Of a DNA stretch of 64,000 nucleotides, positions 1 to 7,584 are shown piece after piece. Numbering within the stretch: position 1 is the first letter of the stretch; each line of letters begins with the position of its first letter. This DNA comes from Raineyella sp964402325 (GTDB taxonomy: Bacteria > Actinomycetota > Actinomycetes > Propionibacteriales > Propionibacteriaceae). Below the pieces are notes generated by a model. That model worked only from the letters and a program-made list of their open reading frames with translations. It searched no databases and was not told the DNA's origin. The stretch is from NCBI GenBank assembly GCA_964402325.1, contig CAYOBI010000002.1:1-64000 (forward strand), read 5' to 3'. A program made the position numbers and the translations under genes.

Positions 1-944
1 CGGAAGAAGTCGCGGGCGAGCAGTTGCGGGTCCTGCCGCAGCCGGTGCGGCGGGTCGACCGCGGCCCAGGGCAGCCGGCGGGCCTGGGCGCGTTCCGCCC
101 AGTCGGCCGCCCCGACCCCGGCCAGCAGGTCGTCGAGCGCGGCGAACAGGGCCGTACGGTCGCCGGCCCGCGCCTCGGCGGTGGCCCAGCGCGGGTCGGT
201 GAGGGCGGACCCGACGCCCTCCTCGGCCAGCCAGCCGAGCAGGTCGTCCCACATCCGCGGGCTGCCGCCCAGCCCTCCACCGACGTACCCGTCGGCGGTC
301 CGGAACAGCCCGTGCAGCACCAGCGGGTGGTGCCGGCCGGGTCGCGGGTCGACCCGGTCGGCGTGGATCTGGGTCAGCGCGCCGGTCTCCAGGCAGGCGG
401 CGACCGCCTCGAGTGCCGACACCTCCAACACCGGGGCGGGGTCCCACCGGCCGCCTGCCACGGACAACACCGCGGCGATCGCGCCGTACGCCCCGGCCAG
501 CTGCTCGGCCTGGTCCTGCGGCAGCCGTAGCGGCGGCGAGTCGGGGGTGCCGACCTGGGCGAGCATCCCGCCGCGGGCGGCGACGGTCAGGTCGGTGGCC
601 GGCAGGCCCGCCGCCGGCCCGTCGCTGCCGTACGGGCTGATCCGGACCGTGGCGACCCGGGTCGGCACCCCGGCGGGCAGGTCGCCGGTGTGCAGGATGA
701 CGTCGGCGCCGGCCACCAGCGTCCGCCACCGGTCGGGGTCGGCGGCCGGGTCGAGCAGCACCGAGGACTTGCCGGCGTGCCAGTGGGTGAACGGGATGCC
801 GTCGCGGACCGTACGTTCCGGGCTGCCGCCCGGCGGCTCGACCAGCACCACGTCCCAGCCGAGCCCGACCAGCATCCGGCCGGCGGCCCGGGTCCACCCG
901 GTGCCGAGCTCCAGCACCCGGGGCCGGTCGGGCCCGGCGGTCAC
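1..944 (-). CDS. CaiB/BaiF (class III) CoA-transferase, 3' end beyond window
   Basis: Family III CoA-transferases move CoA between acyl-CoA donors and carboxylic acids in the cytosol. The frame is open from a GTG at 944 to the window edge (314 codons), so the C-terminus is missing. Visible family features are the N-terminal segment VLELGTGWTRAAGRMLVGLG, the V-E-P-P-G-G turn, and an Asp in ATDLTVAARGGM where the family's catalytic Asp sits. The GTG overlaps the stop of the upstream hydrolase by 4 bp (GTGA), so the two are probably translated together. The neighbouring enoyl-CoA hydratase suggests that a pathway intermediate is activated as a CoA thioester. The substrate cannot be told from sequence. 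The family call is fairly sure. Confidence 0.8.
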   Translation of the reverse strand, partial: MTAGPDRPRVLELGTGWTRAAGRMLVGLGWDVVLVEPPGGSPERTVRDGIPFTHWHAGKSSVLLDPAADPDRWRTLVAGADVILHTGDLPAGVPTRVATVRISPYGSDGPAAGLPATDLTVAARGGMLAQVGTPDSPPLRLPQDQAEQLAGAYGAIAAVLSVAGGRWDPAPVLEVSALEAVAACLETGALTQIHADRVDPRPGRHHPLVLHGLFRTADGYVGGGLGGSPRMWDDLLGWLAEEGVGSALTDPRWATAEARAGDRTALFAALDDLLAGVGAADWAERAQARRLPWAAVDPPHRLRQDPQLLARDFF

Positions 945-1783
945 CGGCCCTCCGCGAGGAACATCGCCAGCAGCGCCTCGAACTCCGAGGCCCGCTCGTA
1001 CGGCACCCACAGGCCGGTGTCGGCGAACAGGTGCAGCCGGGCGCCGGGGATCCGGCGGAGCAGGAACAGCGCGTTGTCGTAGCCCTGGATCCGATTGTGG
1101 GTGCCCCAGACGATCAGGGTCGGCGCGGTGATCCGGTCGGCCTCCCGCCACGGCTCCTCGGTCGCCGGTCGGCCGGCGACGGTCCGGGCCGGCCCGTCGG
1201 AGGTGGTCCGGCGCACGGACTCCTCGTACCGGTCGGCGACCAGCTCGGGGGTGAGCAGCGCGTGGTCGTGCATCATCAGCTTCAGGTACGCCTCCATCCG
1301 CTCCGGGGAGGGGCCCTCGCCGGCGTAGTACCCGCGGATCGCCTTCTGCCCCTCGGACGGCATGGTGGTGAACAGCGGCAGCCCGCCGGCGCTGGAGACC
1401 AGCACCAGCCGGTCCACCCGGTCCGGGTGGTCGATCGCCAGCTTCATCGCCACCGCACCGCCGGTGGCCATCCCCACCACGTCGGCCCGCTCGATCCCCA
1501 GCTCGGCCAGCATCCGGGCGAACAGTGCCGCCAGCCCCGCGTACCGGCCGCCCTCGACCTCGTACGGGTCGGACCGGCCGTAGCCCGGCAGGTCGACGAC
1601 CAGCACCCGGTGGTGGGCGGCCAGGGCGTCGACGTTCTGCCCGAAGTTGCCCCAGCCGTACGCCCCCGGGGCGCCGCCGTGGATACACAGCAGCACCGGG
1701 CCGGCGCCGGCCTCGTGGTAGTGGATCCGGGTCGGGCCGACGCTGACGAAGCGTGAGGTGGATTCCTGCGTGGAGGACGTCAT
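941..1783 (-). CDS. alpha/beta hydrolase fold protein with the catalytic triad replaced (apparent pseudo-enzyme)
   Basis: This 280-residue protein has the fold of meta-cleavage-product hydrolases (MhpC/BphD type): oxyanion segment HGGAPGAYGW, then LPGYGRSDP. The nucleophile elbow G-x-S-x-G reads GMATG, with Ala106 for Ser. The acid position reads WGTHNRI, with Asn230 for Asp. The GHW segment reads GLW, with Leu258 for His. The DNA at each site was re-read on the complement and agrees. The reading frame is otherwise intact, so it looks retained rather than decayed. It overlaps the CoA-transferase start by 4 bp. A TAGCAT element lies 7 nt before the ATG, suggesting a leaderless transcript. It may be a partner of the intact paralogue at 1914-2783, or it may use different chemistry. 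Confidence 0.75.
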   Translation of the reverse strand: MTSSTQESTSRFVSVGPTRIHYHEAGAGPVLLCIHGGAPGAYGWGNFGQNVDALAAHHRVLVVDLPGYGRSDPYEVEGGRYAGLAALFARMLAELGIERADVVGMATGGAVAMKLAIDHPDRVDRLVLVSSAGGLPLFTTMPSEGQKAIRGYYAGEGPSPERMEAYLKLMMHDHALLTPELVADRYEESVRRTTSDGPARTVAGRPATEEPWREADRITAPTLIVWGTHNRIQGYDNALFLLRRIPGARLHLFADTGLWVPYERASEFEALLAMFLAEGR

Positions 1784-1913
1784 GGCCCGGATGCTAGGCA
1801 GCCGGGGCCGCTGACCCCGAGGCCGGCGGACTGCTCAGTGGACCCGGCGCCGGGGTCCGGTGGTCGGACCTGGATCGTGGCGCCGACCGGGCCCGATGCG
1901 GTCCGATCGGGCC
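1784..1913. promoter_or_regulatory. divergent promoter region of the catabolic cluster
   Basis: These 130 bases separate two divergently transcribed catabolic units and must hold both promoters. On the minus strand TAGCAT ends 7 nt before the hydrolase ATG, a spacing typical of leaderless actinobacterial mRNAs. On the plus strand TCCGAT lies 6 nt before the ATG at 1914, a weaker match. No clear Shine-Dalgarno sequence precedes either start. No regulator gene is adjacent. Confidence 0.4.
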
Positions 1914-2783
1914 ATGACACAGCCTCCCGCGAGCCACTTCACCACCGTCGCCGGCGTCACGTACCACTACCACGACATCGGCGAGGGGGCGCCCACGATC
2001 TTTCTGCACGGCGGGGGTCCGGGCTGCACCGCCTGGTCCGACTTCGGGCCGGTCGCGCCGCTGTTCGCCGCCGACCGGCGCTGCATCCTGGTCGACCTGC
2101 TGCAGTACGGCCGCTCCGACAAGAGCGAGATCGAAGGTCCGATGTGGGACCACCACGCGGCCAAGCTGATCGCGCTGATGGACGACCTCGGCCTGGAGAG
2201 CGCCGACTTCGTCTGCAACTCGTGGGGCGGGCACATGGCCCTCAAGATCGCCGCGGACCACCCGGAGCGGGTCCGGACCGTCACCATCACCGGCAGCATG
2301 CCGGTCTTCCGCGGTCCGCTCGGCCCGCTGCCGGAGAACGGCCACCGCGGCCGCAGCGCCCGGGACCGCTACTACGGCGGCGAGGGCCCGACGAAGGAGA
2401 AGCTGCGCGAGCTGATCACCTCCCTGGAGTGGTACGACGCCGACCGGCTCCCCGAGGAGACCCTGGAGATGCGCTACCGGCAGAGCCTCGACCCCGAGGA
2501 GCGGGCGCTGGCCGGCGCGTCGGACAACCCGCGCGGCGACTGGCAGGACATCGGCGCCGACCTGGGCCGGATCCAGGCGCCGGTGCTGATGGCCTGGGGC
2601 ATGTACGACGGCTTCCTCACCCCCGACTACCCGCTGATGCTGGCGAGCATGATCCCGCACGGCCAGCTGTGGATCATGGACCAGGCCTCCCACCACCTGC
2701 AGGAGGAGCGCCCGCACGACTACCACCGGATGGTCTCCGGTTTCCTCGCCCAGCACCTGCCCGGCGAGGGGGACCGGGCATGA
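1914..2783 (+). CDS. alpha/beta hydrolase, meta-cleavage product (C-C bond) hydrolase type
   Basis: This 289-residue hydrolase is most like MhpC/BphD/HsaD enzymes, which split the C-C bond of ring-opened vinylogous diketones. It shows the HGGGPG oxyanion segment, the nucleophile elbow CNSWGG (Ser103), the acid Asp232 in WGMYDGF and His260 in the SHH segment, so the triad is complete. This contrasts with the paralogue at 941-1783. I took the ATG at 1914; an upstream in-frame ATG would add 18 residues without homology character. Its stop overlaps the next start by 4 bp (ATGA). With the extradiol dioxygenase downstream it fits the second step of a meta-cleavage pathway. The substrate is unknown. 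Confidence 0.85.
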   Translation: MTQPPASHFTTVAGVTYHYHDIGEGAPTIFLHGGGPGCTAWSDFGPVAPLFAADRRCILVDLLQYGRSDKSEIEGPMWDHHAAKLIALMDDLGLESADFVCNSWGGHMALKIAADHPERVRTVTITGSMPVFRGPLGPLPENGHRGRSARDRYYGGEGPTKEKLRELITSLEWYDADRLPEETLEMRYRQSLDPEERALAGASDNPRGDWQDIGADLGRIQAPVLMAWGMYDGFLTPDYPLMLASMIPHGQLWIMDQASHHLQEERPHDYHRMVSGFLAQHLPGEGDRA

Positions 2784-4159
2784 CCGCGCCGACCGCCCCG
2801 GTCTTCGGCAACGCCTCCATCCCGGCCGACGGGGACGCCCACCTGCACGGCCTGGACGGGGAGCTGCGGGACCGGGTCCGGGCCGCCGCCGACCTCGTCA
2901 CCACCGAGCGGCTGACCGAGCTGGTCTGCGGCCTGGTCGACGTACCCAGCCCCACCGGCGACGAGCGGCCGGTGGCCGAGCACCTGGTCGGCCGGCTCGT
3001 CGACGCCGGCCTGGACGCGGAACTGATGCCGATGGACGAGCGGCAGGCGAACGCCTGGGCCCGGCTGCCCGGCGACGGCACCGGCCCCTCGCTGATGCTG
3101 TACGCGCCGACCGACACCGTCACCACCGGCGACCCGGCCGAGGACCTGCCGTGGATCGGCACCATGCGCCCCGACCTGCTGCCGCACGCCGAGGTCCGCG
3201 GCGACCACGTCGTCGGCCTGGGCGCGTCCAACCCCAAGGGCCACGTCGCCTGCGTACTCGCGGCCGTCGAGGCGATCGCCGCCGCCGGGGTCCCGCTGCG
3301 CGGTGACCTCGTCGCCGCCTTCGGCGCCGGCGGGATGCCGACCAACGCCCGCCCCGGCGTGGACAACCCGCGGCTCACCACCGGCCAGGGCGCCGGCTGC
3401 TCCTTCCTGCTCGAGCAGGGCGTGCACACCGACTACGCGGTGATCGCCAAGCCCGGCTGGACCGTCGCCTGGGACGAGGTCGGCCTGACCTGGTTCGAGA
3501 TCGTCGTGCACGGCACCCACACCTACACCGGCTCGCGGCACCGGCTGCCCTATCGCAACACCGTCCGGCTCGCCGCCGAGGTGGTCTGCCGGCTGGAGGA
3601 CTGGTTCCCCAGCTACACCGCCGCCCACACCGACGGCCAGGTCGCCCCGCAGGGCATGGTCGCCACCATCCACGGCGGCTGGACCCGCACCGCGTCCTTC
3701 ACCCCGGAGAACGTCCGGCTGATGGTCGACATGAGGATCAGCCCGCGCTCCACCCCGAGCGAGGTACGCCGCGAGCTGGTGGCCGAGGTCGCCCGGATCG
3801 CCGCCGACCTCGGCGCCACGATCGACGTACGTCCGGTGCTGGCCGTCCCGGGGGTGGCGACCGACGCCGACTCCTGGTTCGTCCGCCGGGCCGTCGGCGC
3901 CTGGGAGGCCGTCACCGGCCGGGAGCACCCGCGTACCGACAACGGCTCGGGCGCCACCGACGCGGCGATCCTGCGCAGCCGCGGCATCCCGACCGTACGG
4001 ATCGGGATGCCGAAGATCACCGACGCGCCGTTCCCGGTCGACTTCGCCATGGGGATGAACGCCGTCGACCTGCGGGAGGCGGTCGCCTTCACCCGATTCC
4101 TGATCCGATTCGCGCTCGAGGTGGCCTCGAGCGATCTCGACACCGCGGAGGTGCACTGA
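2780..4159 (+). CDS. M20-family peptidase-like protein lacking recognisable metal ligands
   Basis: This 459-residue protein has the M20 (ArgE/DapE/carboxypeptidase G2) architecture. The signature positions are altered. The H-x-D strand reads YAPTDTV (Pro110 for His, Asp112 kept). The G-x-D-x-K-G segment reads GASNPKG (Asn151 for the bridging Asp). The EE pair is replaced by AGG near residue 184. The C-terminal metal His is not evident in the DFAMGMNAVD segment. The dimerisation-domain segment VHGTHTYTG is kept. It overlaps its upstream neighbour by 4 bp and its downstream neighbour by 1 bp, so it belongs to the same catabolic mRNA. It is probably not a conventional zinc peptidase. A metal-independent hydrolase or lyase, or a binding role, are guesses. 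Confidence 0.7.
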   Translation: MTAPTAPVFGNASIPADGDAHLHGLDGELRDRVRAAADLVTTERLTELVCGLVDVPSPTGDERPVAEHLVGRLVDAGLDAELMPMDERQANAWARLPGDGTGPSLMLYAPTDTVTTGDPAEDLPWIGTMRPDLLPHAEVRGDHVVGLGASNPKGHVACVLAAVEAIAAAGVPLRGDLVAAFGAGGMPTNARPGVDNPRLTTGQGAGCSFLLEQGVHTDYAVIAKPGWTVAWDEVGLTWFEIVVHGTHTYTGSRHRLPYRNTVRLAAEVVCRLEDWFPSYTAAHTDGQVAPQGMVATIHGGWTRTASFTPENVRLMVDMRISPRSTPSEVRRELVAEVARIAADLGATIDVRPVLAVPGVATDADSWFVRRAVGAWEAVTGREHPRTDNGSGATDAAILRSRGIPTVRIGMPKITDAPFPVDFAMGMNAVDLREAVAFTRFLIRFALEVASSDLDTAEVH

Positions 4160-5100
4160 TGGCACAGATCGTCCTGGGCGTGGGAGCGTCCCACAGCACG
4201 TTGATGAACACCCACTGGGAGGAGACCACCCACCGCGAGGAGGCGATCACCTTCCGCGACGGGCTGGCCGAGGCCCGTCGCCGGGTCGAGGAGGCCCGGC
4301 CCGACGTGGCGCTGATCATCGGTTCCAACCACTTCCGCGGCTTCTGGCTCGACCTGATCCCCGGCTTCACCCTCGGGGTGGGGGAGTGCCTGGCCTCCGG
4401 TGAGTCCGGCACCCCGGAGGGCCCCCAGCCGGTGCACACCGGGCTGGCCCGGCACATCGTCGACGACGTCGTCGGCTCCGGTCGTGGCGACCTCGCCTTC
4501 TCCGCCCGGCTGCAGATCGACCACGGCCAGAGCCACGCCATCCAGTACCTGCTGGCCGGGCTCGACGTCCCGATCATCCCGCTGGTGGTCAACGTGTTCG
4601 CCCAGCCGCTGCCGCCGCTGGAGCGCTGCCGCGCGGTCGCCGAGGCGATCCGGGACGCCGTGGCGAGCTACCCCGAGGACCTGCGGGTCGTGGTGATCGG
4701 TTCGGGCGGCCTGTCGCACCGGCTGCCCTGGCCGGACTGGCGCGCCCCCGAGGGCGACGACGAGGAGTTCATGGTCCGCGCCTGGCTCGACGGCCGGCTC
4801 AACTGGTCCGACTACGACGTCCGCCGCCGCCGGATCATCCGCGCGGCGGAATCGGCGATCACCCCGGAGTGGGACGAGGCGGTGATCGACACCTTCGTCG
4901 CCGGCCGGACCGACGAGCTGTACGCCTACACCACCGCCGACCTGGAACGCGCCGCCGGCAACGGCTCCCAGGAGCTGCGGTCCTGGCTGATGATGGCCAC
5001 CCTGCTCGGCGGCGCCCCGGCCGAGCGGATCGCGTACGCTCCGGTGCCGGACTGGCTCACCGGGATGGGCGTGATCACCATCACCCCGGACCGGGCCTGA
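4159..5100 (+). CDS. class III (LigB-type) extradiol ring-cleavage dioxygenase
   Basis: This 313-residue protein is a LigB/MhpB-superfamily dioxygenase, the non-haem Fe(II) enzymes that open catechol-type rings next to the hydroxyl pair. Family signs are GASHSTLM near the N-terminus (His12, iron ligand), the IIGSNHF segment, IDHGQSHAIQYLL with the conserved His residues, and SGGLSHRLPWP. The length fits a single-chain B-type subunit, and no separate LigA-like gene is present. The start shares one base with the preceding stop (TGATG), implying coupled translation. With the intact hydrolase upstream this forms a minimal cleavage-hydrolysis pair. The natural ring substrate cannot be assigned. 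Confidence 0.85.
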   Translation: MAQIVLGVGASHSTLMNTHWEETTHREEAITFRDGLAEARRRVEEARPDVALIIGSNHFRGFWLDLIPGFTLGVGECLASGESGTPEGPQPVHTGLARHIVDDVVGSGRGDLAFSARLQIDHGQSHAIQYLLAGLDVPIIPLVVNVFAQPLPPLERCRAVAEAIRDAVASYPEDLRVVVIGSGGLSHRLPWPDWRAPEGDDEEFMVRAWLDGRLNWSDYDVRRRRIIRAAESAITPEWDEAVIDTFVAGRTDELYAYTTADLERAAGNGSQELRSWLMMATLLGGAPAERIAYAPVPDWLTGMGVITITPDRA

Positions 5101-5104
5101 CGTC

Positions 5105-6040
5105 GTGGGGCCCGTGCTGGTCCTCGGCCGGGCTGCGGTGCCCGACCTGACCGCCGCCCTCGCCGGGCTGCCGCACCCGCCCCGGGTGCTGGTCGCCGAC
5201 GATCGGGCCACGATGCTGGACCACCTCGCGGTGGCCGGTGCCGTGGTCGCCGACTGGTCCGGGCGGCTGGTGCTGGACGCCGAGGCGGCGCGGGCCGCGC
5301 GGCGGGTCCGGCTCGTCCAGTACCCGGGCGCCGGCCTGCACGCGGTCGACGTCGAAGCCTGGGAGCGCGCCGGGGCCCGGGTCTGCCGCGTCCCCGGCGC
5401 CAATGCCGCCTCGGTCGCGGAATGGGCCGTGCTCGCCGCCGGGGCGCTCTGCCGCCGGCTGGCCGGCCTCGACCGGGACCTGCGGGCCGGGCGCTGGACC
5501 TCCGGGGCGGACGTCCGCGACCTGTCCGAACGCCGGGTCGGTGTGCTCGGCGGCGGGGCCGTCGGGGCCGCCTGCCTGCGGCTGTTCGCCGCCTTCGGCT
5601 GCCCGGTCGCCTACCACTCCCGCCGGCCGCGTCAGGACCTGCCGTACGCGTGGCGCCCGCTCGACGACCTGCTCGCCGGCGCCGACGTGCTGGTGGTGGC
5701 CGTCCCGCTCACCCCCGACACCCGTGGCCTGCTCGACGCCACCGCCCTCGGCCGGCTCCCGGCGGGGGCGCTGCTGGTCAACGTCGGGCGCGGCCCGGTC
5801 ACCGACGAGGCCGCGCTCGCGGCGGCGCTGCAGGCCGGACGACTGGCCGGGGCGGCGCTCGACGTCTTCGGCACCGAACCGCTGCCCCCGGACCACCCGC
5901 TGCGGAGGGCCCCGCACACCCTGCTCAGCCCGCACGTCGCCGGCGGCTCCGGGACCGCCCGCGGGCGGATCTTCGCCGCCGTCGCCGCCAACCTGGCCCG
6001 CGTCGCCGACGGCCTCGACCCGGAAGGACCGATCCGATGA
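5105..6040 (+). CDS. D-isomer-specific 2-hydroxyacid dehydrogenase family protein
   Basis: This 311-residue NAD(P)-dependent oxidoreductase interconverts 2-oxo and D-2-hydroxy acids in its best-known relatives. The Rossmann fingerprint is VGVLGGGAVGAACL (residues about 139-152). The catalytic set is visible: Arg in NVGRGPVTDE, Glu in DVFGTEPLPP, His in SPHVAGGS. A GTG start lies 4 bases after the dioxygenase stop, and the stop overlaps the next ATG by 4 bp. Meta-cleavage hydrolysis usually releases a 2-oxo or 2-hydroxydienoic acid, so a 2-oxoacid reductase is plausible here. That role is inference. Confidence 0.8.
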   Translation: MGPVLVLGRAAVPDLTAALAGLPHPPRVLVADDRATMLDHLAVAGAVVADWSGRLVLDAEAARAARRVRLVQYPGAGLHAVDVEAWERAGARVCRVPGANAASVAEWAVLAAGALCRRLAGLDRDLRAGRWTSGADVRDLSERRVGVLGGGAVGAACLRLFAAFGCPVAYHSRRPRQDLPYAWRPLDDLLAGADVLVVAVPLTPDTRGLLDATALGRLPAGALLVNVGRGPVTDEAALAAALQAGRLAGAALDVFGTEPLPPDHPLRRAPHTLLSPHVAGGSGTARGRIFAAVAANLARVADGLDPEGPIR

Positions 6041-6786
6041 CCGACCCCCGCAGCACCCCCCGCGTCGCCTGGGTCACCGGCGGCACCTCCGGGATCGGCC
6101 TGGCCGCCGCCTGCCGGCTCGCCGACGACGGCTGGCGGGTCGTCGTCAGCGGCCGCGACCCGGGCCGGTTGCGCACCGCCGCCGACCTGCTCGGCGGCCA
6201 CCACCTGGCGATCGGCTGCGACACCGCCGACCCGGACAGCGTCCGACAGGCCGCCGACGAGATCCGCCGCCGCGCCGGGGCCCCCTCGGCGCTGGTCGCC
6301 GCCGCCGGCACCCTGCTCAAGGGCGACCTCACCGACCACCACGACGACGACCTGGCCGACCTGCTGGCCACCAACGTGCTCGGCGTGATGAACGCCTGCC
6401 GGGCCGTCATCCCCGGCATGCAGGCGTACGGCTGGGGCCGGATCGTCACCGTCTCCTCGGTGCTCGCCTCGGTCGGCGCGCCGAGCCGGGCCGCGTACGC
6501 CGCGACGAAGGGCGCCGTGGCGGCCCTCACCCGCGGGCTGGCCGTCGACCTCGCCGCCGACGGGATCACCGTCAACGCGGTCGCCCCCGGCCCGACCCTG
6601 ACCCGGCCCGACCTCGGCCAGGCCGACGACCCGGTCGCCCGGGCGATGGTCGCCGACGTCGTGCCGCTCGGCCGCTGGGCCGCCCCCGCCGAGGTCGCGG
6701 CGCTGGTCGCCTTCCTCTGCTCCGAGGCCGCCTCGTACTGCACCGGCGGCCACTACCCGGTCGACGGCGGCTATCTCGCCCGCTGA
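6037..6786 (+). CDS. short-chain dehydrogenase/reductase (SDR)
   Basis: This 249-residue classical SDR carries the cofactor motif TGGTSGIG, a VAAAG segment replacing N-N-A-G, a catalytic Ser in IVTVSSVLAS and Y-x-x-x-K as YAATK. The C-terminal GGHYPVDGGY is typical of the FabG-like group. It overlaps the preceding dehydrogenase by 4 bp and continues the same operon. In context it would oxidise or reduce a hydroxyl or keto group of a ring-cleavage or CoA-bound intermediate. The specific reaction is not predictable. Confidence 0.85.
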   Translation: MTDPRSTPRVAWVTGGTSGIGLAAACRLADDGWRVVVSGRDPGRLRTAADLLGGHHLAIGCDTADPDSVRQAADEIRRRAGAPSALVAAAGTLLKGDLTDHHDDDLADLLATNVLGVMNACRAVIPGMQAYGWGRIVTVSSVLASVGAPSRAAYAATKGAVAALTRGLAVDLAADGITVNAVAPGPTLTRPDLGQADDPVARAMVADVVPLGRWAAPAEVAALVAFLCSEAASYCTGGHYPVDGGYLAR

Positions 6787-6813
6787 CCACCCCCCCCGAA
6801 CGGAAGGACCTCG

Positions 6814-7584
6814 ATGGACCCCGTGATCCACCACCACCTGGCCGACGGCGTCGGCACCCTCACCCTCGACCGGCCTCCGGTCAACGCGGTGGACCCGGCC
6901 CTGATCGCCGAGCTGCGCGCGGCCGTCACCACCTACGCCGACGACCCGGCGGTCCGCTGCCTGGTGATCCGCGGCACCGGGTCGTGCTTCGTCGCCGGCG
7001 CCGACCTGCGGGTGATGCGCGACCTGTCGATCGGCACCCAGCGGCTGATGCGCGGCTGGGTCGGCGTGCTGGAACTGCTCGAGGCCGCGCCCAAGCCGGT
7101 GATCGCCGCCCTGAACGGCCACGCCCTGGGCGGCGGCGCCGAGCTGGCCCTCGCCTGCGACCTGCGGATCGCCGCCGAACCGGCCACCATCGGCTTCCCC
7201 GAGGCCACCCTCGGGCTGCTGCCCGGCGCCGGCGGGAGCGTACGGCTGCCGCGGCTGCTCGGCCCGCACCGGGCCCGGCGGATGATGATGGAGGGCACCC
7301 GGCTGACCGCCCGGCAGGCCGAGGAGGTCGGCCTGGTCGACCTGGCGGTGCCGGTCGAGGAGTTCGACGCCACCGTGCAGCGGACCGCCGCCGAGTACGC
7401 CGCCCGCGCCACCGTGGCACTCGGGGAGATCAAGCGGATGGTCCGGGCCAGCACCGACGGGGCGCTGGCCGCTGCGAGCGCCGCCGAGTTCGAGGCGGTG
7501 CTGCGGCTGGCCGCGACCGAGGACGCCGCCGAGGGGCTACAGGCCTTCCTTGACCGGCGCCCCGCCGTCTTCCGCGGTCGCTGA
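6814..7584 (+). CDS. enoyl-CoA hydratase/isomerase family protein
   Basis: This 256-residue crotonase-fold protein has both active-site glutamates of true hydratases: Glu110 in GGGAELALACD and Glu130 in FPEATLGLLPGAGG. The oxyanion-hole segment AGADLRVM is also present. GGAAGGA-like bases (CGGAAGGACC) lie 5-14 nt before the ATG. It is the last plus-strand gene of the catabolic cluster. With the class III CoA-transferase it implies a beta-oxidation-like tail of the pathway. Its last 48 bases overlap the 3' end of the convergent amidase gene. Confidence 0.88.
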   Translation: MDPVIHHHLADGVGTLTLDRPPVNAVDPALIAELRAAVTTYADDPAVRCLVIRGTGSCFVAGADLRVMRDLSIGTQRLMRGWVGVLELLEAAPKPVIAALNGHALGGGAELALACDLRIAAEPATIGFPEATLGLLPGAGGSVRLPRLLGPHRARRMMMEGTRLTARQAEEVGLVDLAVPVEEFDATVQRTAAEYAARATVALGEIKRMVRASTDGALAAASAAEFEAVLRLAATEDAAEGLQAFLDRRPAVFRGR

